Source: CAZZEX01 sp964653285 (GTDB taxonomy: Bacteria; Chloroflexota; Anaerolineae; B4-G1). From it: DNA of 64,000 nucleotides. This document shows, piece after piece, positions 25,985 to 33,435 of the stretch; the stretch's first letter is position 1; every line of letters begins with the position of its first letter. The position numbers and the translations under genes are program-made. The stretch covers positions 8,386 through 72,385 of the forward strand of contig CAZZEX010000013.1 of the NCBI GenBank assembly GCA_964653285.1, in the 5' to 3' direction. The notes beneath the pieces are model-generated. The model was given only the letters and a program-made list of their open reading frames with translations, searched no databases and was not told the DNA's origin.

Positions 25985-26617
25985 ATGTCAGCGATAGGTA
26001 GACAATGGCTCGTCACGGCACTGGTGGCGTTGGTGGCTCTGCTGGTCGCCTGCGGGGGAGAGCAATTGCCCTGGGCCGATGATTTCTCTGACCCAGCCAG
26101 CGGTTGGCAGGCCGAGTCGGATGCCTCTGCGGAGGTCGGGTATCACGAGGGCATGATGCGCATCCTCGTCAAAGCGCCCAACCGCCTCGCCTGGGCCTCC
26201 GCTGGGCGCGAGTTCTCCGATTTTCACCTCGCCGTTGAGGCAACCCAGGTCGCTGGCCCCGATGACAACGAGTATGGCGTGCTGGTGCGGATGCGGGACT
26301 CTGACCATTTCTACCGCTTCTCGATCAGCGGCGATGGCTACTACCTGGTCAGCAAGTACGACGGCGAGGAATGGGTGGCATTGAATGGCGACTGGACCAC
26401 TCCTCCCGATCCCGATGCTATCCGTCTTGGAGCTGCGACTAATCTCCTGGAGGTCGTCTGCCAGGGTGCGACTATGACCTTCCTCGTCAACGGCGTACAA
26501 TTGGCGCTTGTCGAGGATAGCAGTTACTCCCGGGGCAACATCGGCCTCTATGCTGGCTCGTTCTTCGAATCTGGTGTGGAGGTCCACTTCGACAGCCTGC
26601 GTGTGGAGGCGCCATGA
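25985..26617 (+). CDS. Lipoprotein with LamG/DUF1080-like fold (paralogue B)
   Basis: The ATG at 25985 yields 210 residues with a lipoprotein signal ending LLVACG. The body repeats the pattern of the preceding gene: DDFSDPASGWQ, FYRFSISGDGYYLV, a LEVVCQGATMTFLVNG strand pair matching LAVCQGDKLSLYING, and the closing VHFDSLRVEAP. An in-frame ATG at 25967 is an alternative start. The stop overlaps the start of the restriction-modification gene by four bases (ATGA), so translation of the two is probably coupled, an unusual pairing of a surface lipoprotein with a DNA-modifying enzyme. Confidence 0.8.
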   Translation: MSAIGRQWLVTALVALVALLVACGGEQLPWADDFSDPASGWQAESDASAEVGYHEGMMRILVKAPNRLAWASAGREFSDFHLAVEATQVAGPDDNEYGVLVRMRDSDHFYRFSISGDGYYLVSKYDGEEWVALNGDWTTPPDPDAIRLGAATNLLEVVCQGATMTFLVNGVQLALVEDSSYSRGNIGLYAGSFFESGVEVHFDSLRVEAP

Positions 26618-29600
26618 CGGATGCTGTTGCCCCCGTCCGCCGGACCATCGCCGGCTTTCGGCAAGACGGCTTGGGCTATACCGACTACCTGAACGCCATA
26701 CCTGCCGCCTCCGACGAGGCCGTCGTGCGCCTTAAGATCGTCGAGCCCCTGCTGGAGGCGCTGGGGTACAAATTGCAGGCCGACCTGGATCCGGAGCGTC
26801 GGGTAAAGGATGGGGCCATTGACATCCTGGTCAAGGCCAATGGCATCCCGGTGATGCTCTGGGAGCTGAAGCGCACCCAGGAAACAGACCTGGCCCGGCA
26901 CGAGGAGCAACTGACCCGCTACGTGCTCGCCAAAGGAGTCACCCACGCCATACTGTGCAACGGTCGAGAGGTGCGGGTCTACCTCCGCGTCGGTGATGTG
27001 CTCCGTTTCGCCTACGCCTTCCCGCTGACTGCCTTTGCCCCCGGCGCACTTGTGCCCCCCACCCAGGACGAGGAACTGGCTCTCTATGCCTTCTTCGACG
27101 CCTTCCGTAAGGAGGGGTTCCTCGAAGTGGAGCGGATGAAGGAGGAGATCGCGGCCACGACCGCTCATCCCCTCATCCTGAGGCCGGGCGAGCCCCAGAA
27201 CGAGGTACTCCTGGTCGAGGACCTGAAGCGGGAGATCCGCCGCCTCCACCGCTTTGTCCTCCTCCGTTTCCGCAGTCACCAGTCCATCTACCGGAAGTTC
27301 TTGGAAGAGAAGGAGCAGCGGGAGACCAGGGCCAACCAGGCGCAGGAGCGGCTGTGGGAGTGGATTCGGAACTTCGAAGAACGGGCCAAGACTCCGTCGG
27401 ATCGGGCGGCGCTGGAAGCGTATCTGGAGGCGTTCACCGACCACTGGACCGGCGTGGAGGAGGACGAGTTCGTAGCCGAAGTGCTGAGCCGGTCGGGGGT
27501 GGCCAGCCACCTATCGGGAGTCAATCACACCAACTTCAGGACGCGGGCCAGTGACTTCTACCGGGCCTTCACCGACTACGCCCGCTGGCACGCCCGGCGG
27601 CAGGTGGAACTGCGCCCCATCCGGGCTCTGGCCGAGGACTTCACCCACTGGCGGGATGAGATCGGCCTGATGGCTGAGGACTACGAGGCTGAGTTCTGCT
27701 TGCAGACGGTCTATGTCTTCGTCACCCGCTTGCTCCTCATCCGCATCTGCGAGGACAAGGGACTCATCGCCCAGAAGATCTCCGACGGCGGCTACAAGGA
27801 CTACCTGGACTTCAGCGGGCAGTTCTTCACCAACATTGCTGACGCCCATGCCACCCTCCTCGACATCGCCTACAAGGATACCGGCTACATCTACGGCCAC
27901 TTTTTCAGCCGGGATATCTTTGACTGGTATACCTGGGAAGAGGAGGCCATCGTGCGCCTCTTCTGGGTGCTCAACCGCTTCGACTTCGCCCAAGTGAGCG
28001 CCGACCTCATCGGGCACATCTACGAGCAGTACGTGGACGAGTTGGAGCGCAAGCGGAAGGGGCAGTTCTATACCCCGCCCCAGGTGGTCAACTACATCCT
28101 GGACCAGGTGGGCTACGAGGGGCCAGGAATCATTGGGAGGACTCTCCTGGATCCGGCCTGCGGCAGCGGGCGTTTTCTGGTGGAGGCTTCTCGGCGTCTG
28201 ATCCCCGAACTGAGGAAACAGCCCGGCCTTTCACCCAAAGAACTGGTCAACGAGCGGCTGCGGAACTGCCTTTTCGGGCTTGACGTCAACCGCTTCGCCT
28301 GTTTCCTGGCCGAGGTCAACCTGCTGGTGCAGGTGCTGGACCTGGTGAAGGACGGCCCGACTTTCACCATCGAGCGCTTCCACATCTATCCGACTAACAC
28401 GCTTCTCCCTCGCGAGCGGGAGACCGAGGCGATCGTCGGCCCGGGCAACGGGCTGGCCTACGAGACCGAGGTGGCGGAGTTGATCAAGCGGCGAGGGCAC
28501 AACCCGGCGCTGGGTCTGGACTTCCGCGCCGGTTTCGACTGGGTGGTGGGCAACCCGCCCTATGTGCGGGCCGACAGTCCCGGCGTGGCCACGCTGCGGA
28601 GCCGCATCAAGGCCAGCGGGCGCTACCGCACCCTGTACAAGAAGTGGGATCTGTACATCCCGTTCATCGAATTCGCGGTGCAACTGCTGGCCGAGGGAGG
28701 GCGGCATGGCTTCATCGTCTCCAACGCCTACCAGACGGAGGAGTACGGCCGCCCGTCACGGGAGCTCCTGCTGGGGGAGACGACCATCGAGAGCCTGACC
28801 TTCGCGCCGAAGGTGCGGTTTTTCGCTGAGGCACAGGTATACAACCTGATCTACGCCGTGCGCGGGGGAGCGCCATCCAGGGGGCACAAGGTGAAACGCT
28901 ACCTGGCCGTGGTCCCCACGCTGCACTCAAAGGGTCTCAAGACCCTCCCTGCCTTGTCCCAGGCCAGGTGGCGCGAGCAGATTTTTCGCTCCAAGTTTGA
29001 AGGGGAGTCACTGGATTTTGTAGGGTGTGTATTATTGAGCGAGCTTTGCTATGTGAGCAAGGGAATGGTCTTGCATTCTAAGGACGAGTACGATCTTATC
29101 GTGGGTGATAGAAAACGCAAGCTGTTCATAAAAGACGATTTGATTGCCGAGAGAAGAGATGCGGACCACCCGAAGGCTTATGTAGAAGATGCTGATATTG
29201 GTCGTTATTTCTTGCATCGCGTCAGGTGGTTGGAGTGGGGCACAGACAGGATACCAGGCAAGGTCTATCGGCCCGTTTTCTCGCAACTCTTTGAAGCTGA
29301 GAAGATAATCATAGGAGAAACAGCCTGGGTTTTCTATGACAGGAATGGCAAGTTCTTCAACAACCATAGCGTCCGCAACTTTGTACCGTACTATAAACTT
29401 GTCGTTTCCAATGTCAAGCGTCGCGTGGCTCGTACCCTGGCGCGAGAGATCACCGACGATGATATTGCCAAACTGGAGTTGTCCCCAGCGCAGTTGTCTA
29501 GGCTCTCCAAGACTGACCTGGCAGAGAGAATCGTTGAGACCCGTGCCCGTGTCTCGGTCAACTACGACCTGCGCTATATCACTGCCCTACTCAACTGCCG

Positions 29601-30438
29601 TTGGTTACGGGACTATATGATGGCCTTTGTGCGCCGGGGAAGCCGCCAACGCTTTTACCCCGACGACCTGAAGAAGTGGCCTATCTTCCCTGCCGACGCC
29701 GAGACCCAGGCCGAGATCGCCCGCCTGGTGGACGAGATTATGGACGCCAAAGCCGACGTGCAGCGGTGGCGGGAGGCGGGGCACCGCATTGACGAACCGG
29801 GCATCATTCTCAACCCCCGCCCCTTCCTCGACATCTGGAGCGTCCCCACCGGCGACCTGATTGACGCCTCCGGCTTCGTCACCCATCAAATCGGCGGCTA
29901 CCCCACCACCCTGAGTCTGGAAGGCCGCCGCCTCACCTTCCGCAAGCAGCCCCTCTCTTACTTCGAAAGCGACCATCCCCACGTCCTGGCCTACCTTCAA
30001 CTTTACCTGGAGACCAACGACGACGACCTGCGCGCCTATCCCGTAGCCGAACTGCACAGACGTATCCGCATCCCCCGCTCCCCCCAGGCGGTGCAGGAGT
30101 TTTTGGAGAAGTTGGAGGCAGAACGGGAGCGGGTGATGCTGCGCTGGATGGTCGCCGCCCAGCACGAGGCCCTCATCGAGGAGTGGGCCTTCGACTTGTA
30201 CGACGTGCCCGACGACCGGCGAGAGAAACTGGGCGGTCATCTGTATACTTTCACAGACGTGCCGGCGGGCGTTGCCTTCGTCTCCATCTTGGACAACGAG
30301 GAGGGCAACCCAATGCACCGTGTGGCTTTCCCGAAAGACGGGGCCTGGCATTACCGCACAGCCGCCCCGCTTCCCCACGCGGTGTTGCTGTGGATGCACG
30401 ATGGGGAGAACGTGATCAGCGCCTGGCGTGTCACGTAG
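26614..30438 (+). CDS. Single-chain type II (IIG/IIL-like) restriction-modification enzyme
   Basis: The 1274-residue protein combines nuclease, methylase and target recognition. Residues about 20-140 resemble the HsdR N-terminal PD-(D/E)XK nuclease (KDGAIDILV then LWELKR, giving D and ExK). A long helical linker follows. The N6-adenine methylase occupies about 480-720 with motif I DPACGSGRFL and catalytic NPPY (VVGNPPYVRAD). The target recognition region follows (about 780-1040) and is encoded by DNA much more AT-rich than its flanks (about 28980-29450). A C-terminal extension of ~200 residues has no recognised family. BREX PglX is an alternative for the methylase part, but other BREX genes are absent and the N-terminal nuclease fits a self-contained enzyme. 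Confidence 0.85.
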   Translation: MTDAVAPVRRTIAGFRQDGLGYTDYLNAIPAASDEAVVRLKIVEPLLEALGYKLQADLDPERRVKDGAIDILVKANGIPVMLWELKRTQETDLARHEEQLTRYVLAKGVTHAILCNGREVRVYLRVGDVLRFAYAFPLTAFAPGALVPPTQDEELALYAFFDAFRKEGFLEVERMKEEIAATTAHPLILRPGEPQNEVLLVEDLKREIRRLHRFVLLRFRSHQSIYRKFLEEKEQRETRANQAQERLWEWIRNFEERAKTPSDRAALEAYLEAFTDHWTGVEEDEFVAEVLSRSGVASHLSGVNHTNFRTRASDFYRAFTDYARWHARRQVELRPIRALAEDFTHWRDEIGLMAEDYEAEFCLQTVYVFVTRLLLIRICEDKGLIAQKISDGGYKDYLDFSGQFFTNIADAHATLLDIAYKDTGYIYGHFFSRDIFDWYTWEEEAIVRLFWVLNRFDFAQVSADLIGHIYEQYVDELERKRKGQFYTPPQVVNYILDQVGYEGPGIIGRTLLDPACGSGRFLVEASRRLIPELRKQPGLSPKELVNERLRNCLFGLDVNRFACFLAEVNLLVQVLDLVKDGPTFTIERFHIYPTNTLLPRERETEAIVGPGNGLAYETEVAELIKRRGHNPALGLDFRAGFDWVVGNPPYVRADSPGVATLRSRIKASGRYRTLYKKWDLYIPFIEFAVQLLAEGGRHGFIVSNAYQTEEYGRPSRELLLGETTIESLTFAPKVRFFAEAQVYNLIYAVRGGAPSRGHKVKRYLAVVPTLHSKGLKTLPALSQARWREQIFRSKFEGESLDFVGCVLLSELCYVSKGMVLHSKDEYDLIVGDRKRKLFIKDDLIAERRDADHPKAYVEDADIGRYFLHRVRWLEWGTDRIPGKVYRPVFSQLFEAEKIIIGETAWVFYDRNGKFFNNHSVRNFVPYYKLVVSNVKRRVARTLAREITDDDIAKLELSPAQLSRLSKTDLAERIVETRARVSVNYDLRYITALLNCRWLRDYMMAFVRRGSRQRFYPDDLKKWPIFPADAETQAEIARLVDEIMDAKADVQRWREAGHRIDEPGIILNPRPFLDIWSVPTGDLIDASGFVTHQIGGYPTTLSLEGRRLTFRKQPLSYFESDHPHVLAYLQLYLETNDDDLRAYPVAELHRRIRIPRSPQAVQEFLEKLEAERERVMLRWMVAAQHEALIEEWAFDLYDVPDDRREKLGGHLYTFTDVPAGVAFVSILDNEEGNPMHRVAFPKDGAWHYRTAAPLPHAVLLWMHDGENVISAWRVT

Positions 30439-30462
30439 CAACAACTTGAGATGGGTGAGTTG

Positions 30463-31716
30463 ATGAACGTCTATCTGCAAAGCCTGGGTTGCCGCCTGAA
30501 CCAGAGCGAGATCGAGACGATGGCACGCCAATTCGCGACGGCGGGCCACGTCGTCGTAGCCGACCCCGCCCAGGCCGACATCTGCATCGTCAACACCTGC
30601 GCCGTCACCGCAGAGGCGGAACGCAAGTCGCGTCACCGCGTCAGAGCGCTGGCTCGTGCTAACCCAGATGCCCGCACTGCTGTCATTGGCTGCTGTGCCA
30701 CGCTGACACCCCGGCGTTGCGCCGCCCTACCCGGCGTCGCCTGGGTCATCCCCAACGCCGAGAAGGAGCGGGTGGTGGAAGTTGTGGCTCCCTCATCCTC
30801 TCCCTCCTGTGGGAAGGGGGGGGGGAGGGTCGCTCCCCTCCGCACCCGCACCTTCGTCAAAGTGCAGGATGGCTGCGACAATCGCTGCACCTACTGCATT
30901 GTGCGCCTGTTACGCGGAGCAGCCCGCAGCCGTCCTGTGGACGACGTCGTCGCCGAAGTGCGGGCGCTCGTCGAGGCCGGTTGCCAGGAGGCCGTGCTGA
31001 CGGGCGTGAACCTGGGGTCCTACGGCCATGACCTGGGGTTGCCGAACGGCCTGTATGCATTGGTAGAAACCCTGTTGGCTCATACCGACCTGCCCCGTCT
31101 CCGCCTCTCGTCGCTAGAGCCCTGGAACCTGGAGGAAACCTTCTTCAGCCTATGGGAGAACCCGCGCCTGTGCCGCCAACTCCATCTGCCGCTGCAGGCT
31201 GGCTGCGATGAAACCCTGCGCCGTATGGGCCGCCGCATCACCACAACGGAGTTCGCCCGGCTGGTGGAGGCCACCCACGCTGCTGTCCCGGATCTGGCCG
31301 TGACCACCGATATCATCGTCGGTTTCCCCGGCGAGGACGAGGCCGCCTTTCGCGCCAGTTACGATTTCGTGGCGGCGATGGGGTTTGCGCGGCTGCACGT
31401 CTTCCCCTACTCCCCACGGCCAGACACCGCTGCCCTCCGCCTGCCAGGCCAGGTGGTGCGCCAGGTGCGTCGTGCACGGGCGCGCGCGATGCGCGAACTG
31501 GGCACTGAGCAGGTATCCCGCTTCTGCCAGCGGTTCGTGGGGCAGGAGATGACGGTCCTGTGGGAGCAGCGTCGGCGCGACGGCCTCTGGACTGGTCTGA
31601 CCGATAACTACCTGCGGGTCGTCGCGCACGCGAAAGGCAACCTGCATAACAGGCTCACTGCCACGCGGCTGCTGGCGGCGCAGAACGGTTATCTGGTGGG
31701 TGAGGTGATGGGATAA
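30463..31716 (+). CDS. mtaB: tRNA (t6A37) methylthiotransferase MtaB
   Basis: MtaB adds a methylthio group to t6A37 of ANN-decoding tRNAs by radical SAM chemistry. The ATG at 30463, with GGTGAG upstream, gives 417 residues. The N-terminal cluster-binding region starts LQSLGCRLNQSE, typical of MtaB rather than MiaB or RimO, and has further Cys at NTCAVT and GCCATL. The radical SAM motif is CDNRCTYC (about residue 140), and a TRAM RNA-binding domain ends the protein. A run of ten G (30816-30825) lies between the first two domains and encodes KGGGR; slippage there would break the gene. Confidence 0.92.
   Translation: MNVYLQSLGCRLNQSEIETMARQFATAGHVVVADPAQADICIVNTCAVTAEAERKSRHRVRALARANPDARTAVIGCCATLTPRRCAALPGVAWVIPNAEKERVVEVVAPSSSPSCGKGGGRVAPLRTRTFVKVQDGCDNRCTYCIVRLLRGAARSRPVDDVVAEVRALVEAGCQEAVLTGVNLGSYGHDLGLPNGLYALVETLLAHTDLPRLRLSSLEPWNLEETFFSLWENPRLCRQLHLPLQAGCDETLRRMGRRITTTEFARLVEATHAAVPDLAVTTDIIVGFPGEDEAAFRASYDFVAAMGFARLHVFPYSPRPDTAALRLPGQVVRQVRRARARAMRELGTEQVSRFCQRFVGQEMTVLWEQRRRDGLWTGLTDNYLRVVAHAKGNLHNRLTATRLLAAQNGYLVGEVMG
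30816..30825 (+). repeat. Poly-G(10) tract inside mtaB
   Basis: Ten consecutive G residues within a GC-rich CCTCTCCCTCC...GGGGGAGGG palindrome-like stretch (about 30788-30830) coding for a Ser/Pro/Gly linker. Confidence 0.85.
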
Positions 31717-31717
31717 G

Positions 31718-31852
31718 CAGTTGACAGAGCAGGCAGAGATCGTCAACGGCTATCGCCTGGTGGCCAACCACGGCCCCCTGGCCGGTCCATCAGTACTTCA
31801 CCTGCACGTGCATCTGTTGGGCGGACGTCTATTGGGCTGGCCGCCTGGATAA
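31718..31852 (+). pseudogene. C-terminal remnant of a HIT-family (histidine triad) gene
   Basis: Directly after the mtaB stop, a 44-codon open frame reads YRLVANHGPLAGPSVLHLH then VHLLGGRLLGWPPG and stop. This is the catalytic end of a HinT-like nucleotide hydrolase: the HxHxH histidine triad followed by LLGGR.LGWPPG. A complete protein has about 110-115 residues; the first ~70, with the nucleotide-binding Asp and first strands, are missing and no frame upstream supplies them because mtaB occupies that DNA. It is therefore a 3' remnant left by a deletion. It is too short for usual gene calling. Confidence 0.85.
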
Positions 31853-31873
31853 TTTAGTCAAAGGAGAGAGACC

Positions 31874-32527
31874 ATGTTAGTTAAAGATCGAATGACCCCC
31901 CATCCAGACACCATCACGACCGATACCACTCTTAAGGAGGCTCTGGACCTGGTCCGCAGCAAGCCGTTCCGCCATCTGCCGGTACTGGACGAGAACGGCA
32001 AGCTCGTCGGCATTGTGACCGAGAAAAGCCTGGTCTATGCTTCTCCCACCCCTACCACCACCCTCAGCGTCTTTGAAGTGGACTACATCCTCTCGCGCAC
32101 GAAGGTCGGACAGGTCATACAGGGCCCGGTCATCACCGTGGGACCCGACCTACCCATTGAGGAGGCGGCGCGTGTGATGGTAGATCACCGCATCGGTTGC
32201 CTGCCTGTCGTCAAGGACAATGAACTGATTGGCATCATCAGTGACACGGATATCTTCCGCGTTTTCGTCGAAGGGATGGGGGGCGGGCATCCCTCGCTGC
32301 GCATCACCGTCACTATCCCGGAGGAAGTGGGTAGCCTGGCGCGGGTCACAAGCCGTATTGCGGCCCTGGGTGGCAACATCTACTCGCTGGCCATGTTCTG
32401 GGGTGAGCAGCCCGAGGACCGGGTCGTCGCCTTCCGTCTGGACGGCGTGGATCGGGAAACCGTCGTGCAGGCGCTGGAGGCTAACGGTGTTCAGGTAGTA
32501 CACGTATGGGAGCCGGAAAATGGGTAG
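31874..32527 (+). CDS. CBS-pair protein with C-terminal ACT-like domain
   Basis: The 217-residue protein has two CBS motifs (about 5-60: LVKDRMTPHPDTITTDTTLKEA...FRHLPVLDENGKLVGIVTEKSL, and about 75-135: VITVGPDLPIEEAARVMVDHRIGCLPVVKDNELIGIISDTDIF). The last ~75 residues form an ACT-like regulatory domain (LRITVTIPEEVGSLARVTSRIAALGGNI). CBS pairs bind adenosine nucleotides such as ATP, AMP or SAM, and ACT domains bind amino acids, so it probably senses metabolites; no catalytic domain is present. AGGAGAG precedes the ATG. Its TAG stop is the start of an 8-nt tandem repeat block. Confidence 0.88.
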   Translation: MLVKDRMTPHPDTITTDTTLKEALDLVRSKPFRHLPVLDENGKLVGIVTEKSLVYASPTPTTTLSVFEVDYILSRTKVGQVIQGPVITVGPDLPIEEAARVMVDHRIGCLPVVKDNELIGIISDTDIFRVFVEGMGGGHPSLRITVTIPEEVGSLARVTSRIAALGGNIYSLAMFWGEQPEDRVVAFRLDGVDRETVVQALEANGVQVVHVWEPENG

Positions 32528-32557
32528 ATTGATAAGTTGGTAAACTGGTAGATTGGT
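32523..32557. repeat. Short tandem repeat block, 8-nt units, spanning a stop codon
   Basis: GGTAGATT, GATAAGTT, GGTAAACT, GGTAGATT and a partial GGT, beginning in the stop codon of the CBS gene. The units are related to the block at 5013. Confidence 0.7.
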
Positions 32558-32591
32558 GCAGAAGGCAACCGCTGACCAATCCACCTTTTGC

Positions 32592-32620
32592 TTGACAAGT
32601 CTCCGGTGCGCGATTATAAT
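32592..32620 (+). promoter_or_regulatory. Consensus sigma70 promoter of rpsU
   Basis: TTGACA (32592-32597), 17-base spacer, TATAAT (32615-32620): a perfect consensus, fitting a ribosomal protein gene. Confidence 0.9.
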
Positions 32621-32673
32621 GAACCTGCGATCAAAAAACCGTCCGAAACCGGGTATAGAGAGGGGGGAACTGA

Positions 32674-32880
32674 GTGACCAGAGTTATGATTGAGGAAGGC
32701 GAGTCCTTCGATTCTTTGTTGAGGCGTTTCAACAAGAAGGTACAGGGGGACCATGTGCTGTCGGAGGCACGCCGCCGTCGCTTTTTTGAAAAGCCGAGCG
32801 TGATCCGCAAGCGCAAGAAGGCAGCCAAATTGCGCAAGAGCCGCCGGCAGACATTCAGGGACAAGCGCAGGCACTACTAG
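32674..32880 (+). CDS. rpsU: Small ribosomal subunit protein bS21
   Basis: The 68-residue basic protein matches bS21 along its length: VMIEEGESFDSLLRRFNKKVQ, an EARRRRFFEKPSVIRKRKKAAKLRK core and a basic C-terminus. It binds 16S rRNA of the 30S platform and assists initiation. The start is a GTG at 32674 with GGGGGAA upstream; this gives the usual N-terminal strand, whereas the ATG at 32686 would cut it. It has a consensus promoter of its own and is followed 17 bases later by the YqeY-like gene, the common order in bacteria. Confidence 0.95.
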   Translation: MTRVMIEEGESFDSLLRRFNKKVQGDHVLSEARRRRFFEKPSVIRKRKKAAKLRKSRRQTFRDKRRHY

Positions 32881-32897
32881 AGCGACGGACTGCGAGA

Positions 32898-33356
32898 ATG
32901 GAGCCGCGTGTGAGCCTGAAACAGCGCTTGCAGGAGAATCTCAAGGAGGCACTACGTGCCCGTGATGAGCGCCGCAAGTCAGTCATCCGTATGGCACTGG
33001 CGGCGATCGTCAACGCTGAGGTTGAGCATGGTGGCGAACTCGACGAGGCCGGCGTGGCCGCCGTACTGCAAAAGCAGGCCCGCCGCCGGCGCGATACCAT
33101 CGCAGAGCTGCAGCAGGCCAATAGGCCTGAGCTGCTTGCCGAAGAGGAAACAGAGTTAGCGATCCTTGAGGAATATCTGCCCCAGCTTCTTTCGCGTGAA
33201 GAAACCACTGGGGAGGCGCGTCAGGTCATCGCGGAAGTTGGAGCGACGGGGATGGGACAGATGGGCCTGGTGATGCACCAACTGATGTCCAAACTGAAAG
33301 GTCGTGCCGATGGCCGCGTCGTGAATGAAGTCGTGCGCGAGTTGCTGTCCGGCTAG
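32898..33356 (+). CDS. GatB/YqeY domain-containing protein
   Basis: The 152-residue protein is a stand-alone YqeY: SLKQRLQENLKEALRARDERRKSVIRMALAAI at the start, the EEETELAILEEYLPQLLS helix in the middle and the C-terminal GRADGRVVNEVVRELL typical of the tail domain of GatB. The fold can bind tRNA, but the cellular role of solitary YqeY proteins is not established. It is co-transcribed with rpsU and ends just before an intrinsic terminator. Confidence 0.93.
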   Translation: MEPRVSLKQRLQENLKEALRARDERRKSVIRMALAAIVNAEVEHGGELDEAGVAAVLQKQARRRRDTIAELQQANRPELLAEEETELAILEEYLPQLLSREETTGEARQVIAEVGATGMGQMGLVMHQLMSKLKGRADGRVVNEVVRELLSG

Positions 33357-33395
33357 GACGCACTCACCAGGGAACGTGTCACACTGATGGACAGG

Positions 33396-33421
33396 AGGGA
33401 GCGCCATGCGTGCTCCCTTTT
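33396..33421 (+). terminator. Terminator of the rpsU operon
   Basis: AGGGAGC and GCTCCCT form a 7-bp stem (loop 9) followed by a short T run, 40 bases after the YqeY stop. An ATG at 33406 lies in the loop and is therefore an unlikely start for the next gene. Confidence 0.65.
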
Positions 33422-33435
33422 GTCAATCTCAATTG

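Noticed and set aside
26614..30438. BREX PglX assignment
   Set aside because: An N-terminal HsdR-like nuclease is present and no other BREX genes are nearby.
33406..33435. Upstream start of the PgpH-like gene
   Set aside because: The ATG is in the loop of the rpsU-operon terminator; the next ATG at 33436 is preferred.
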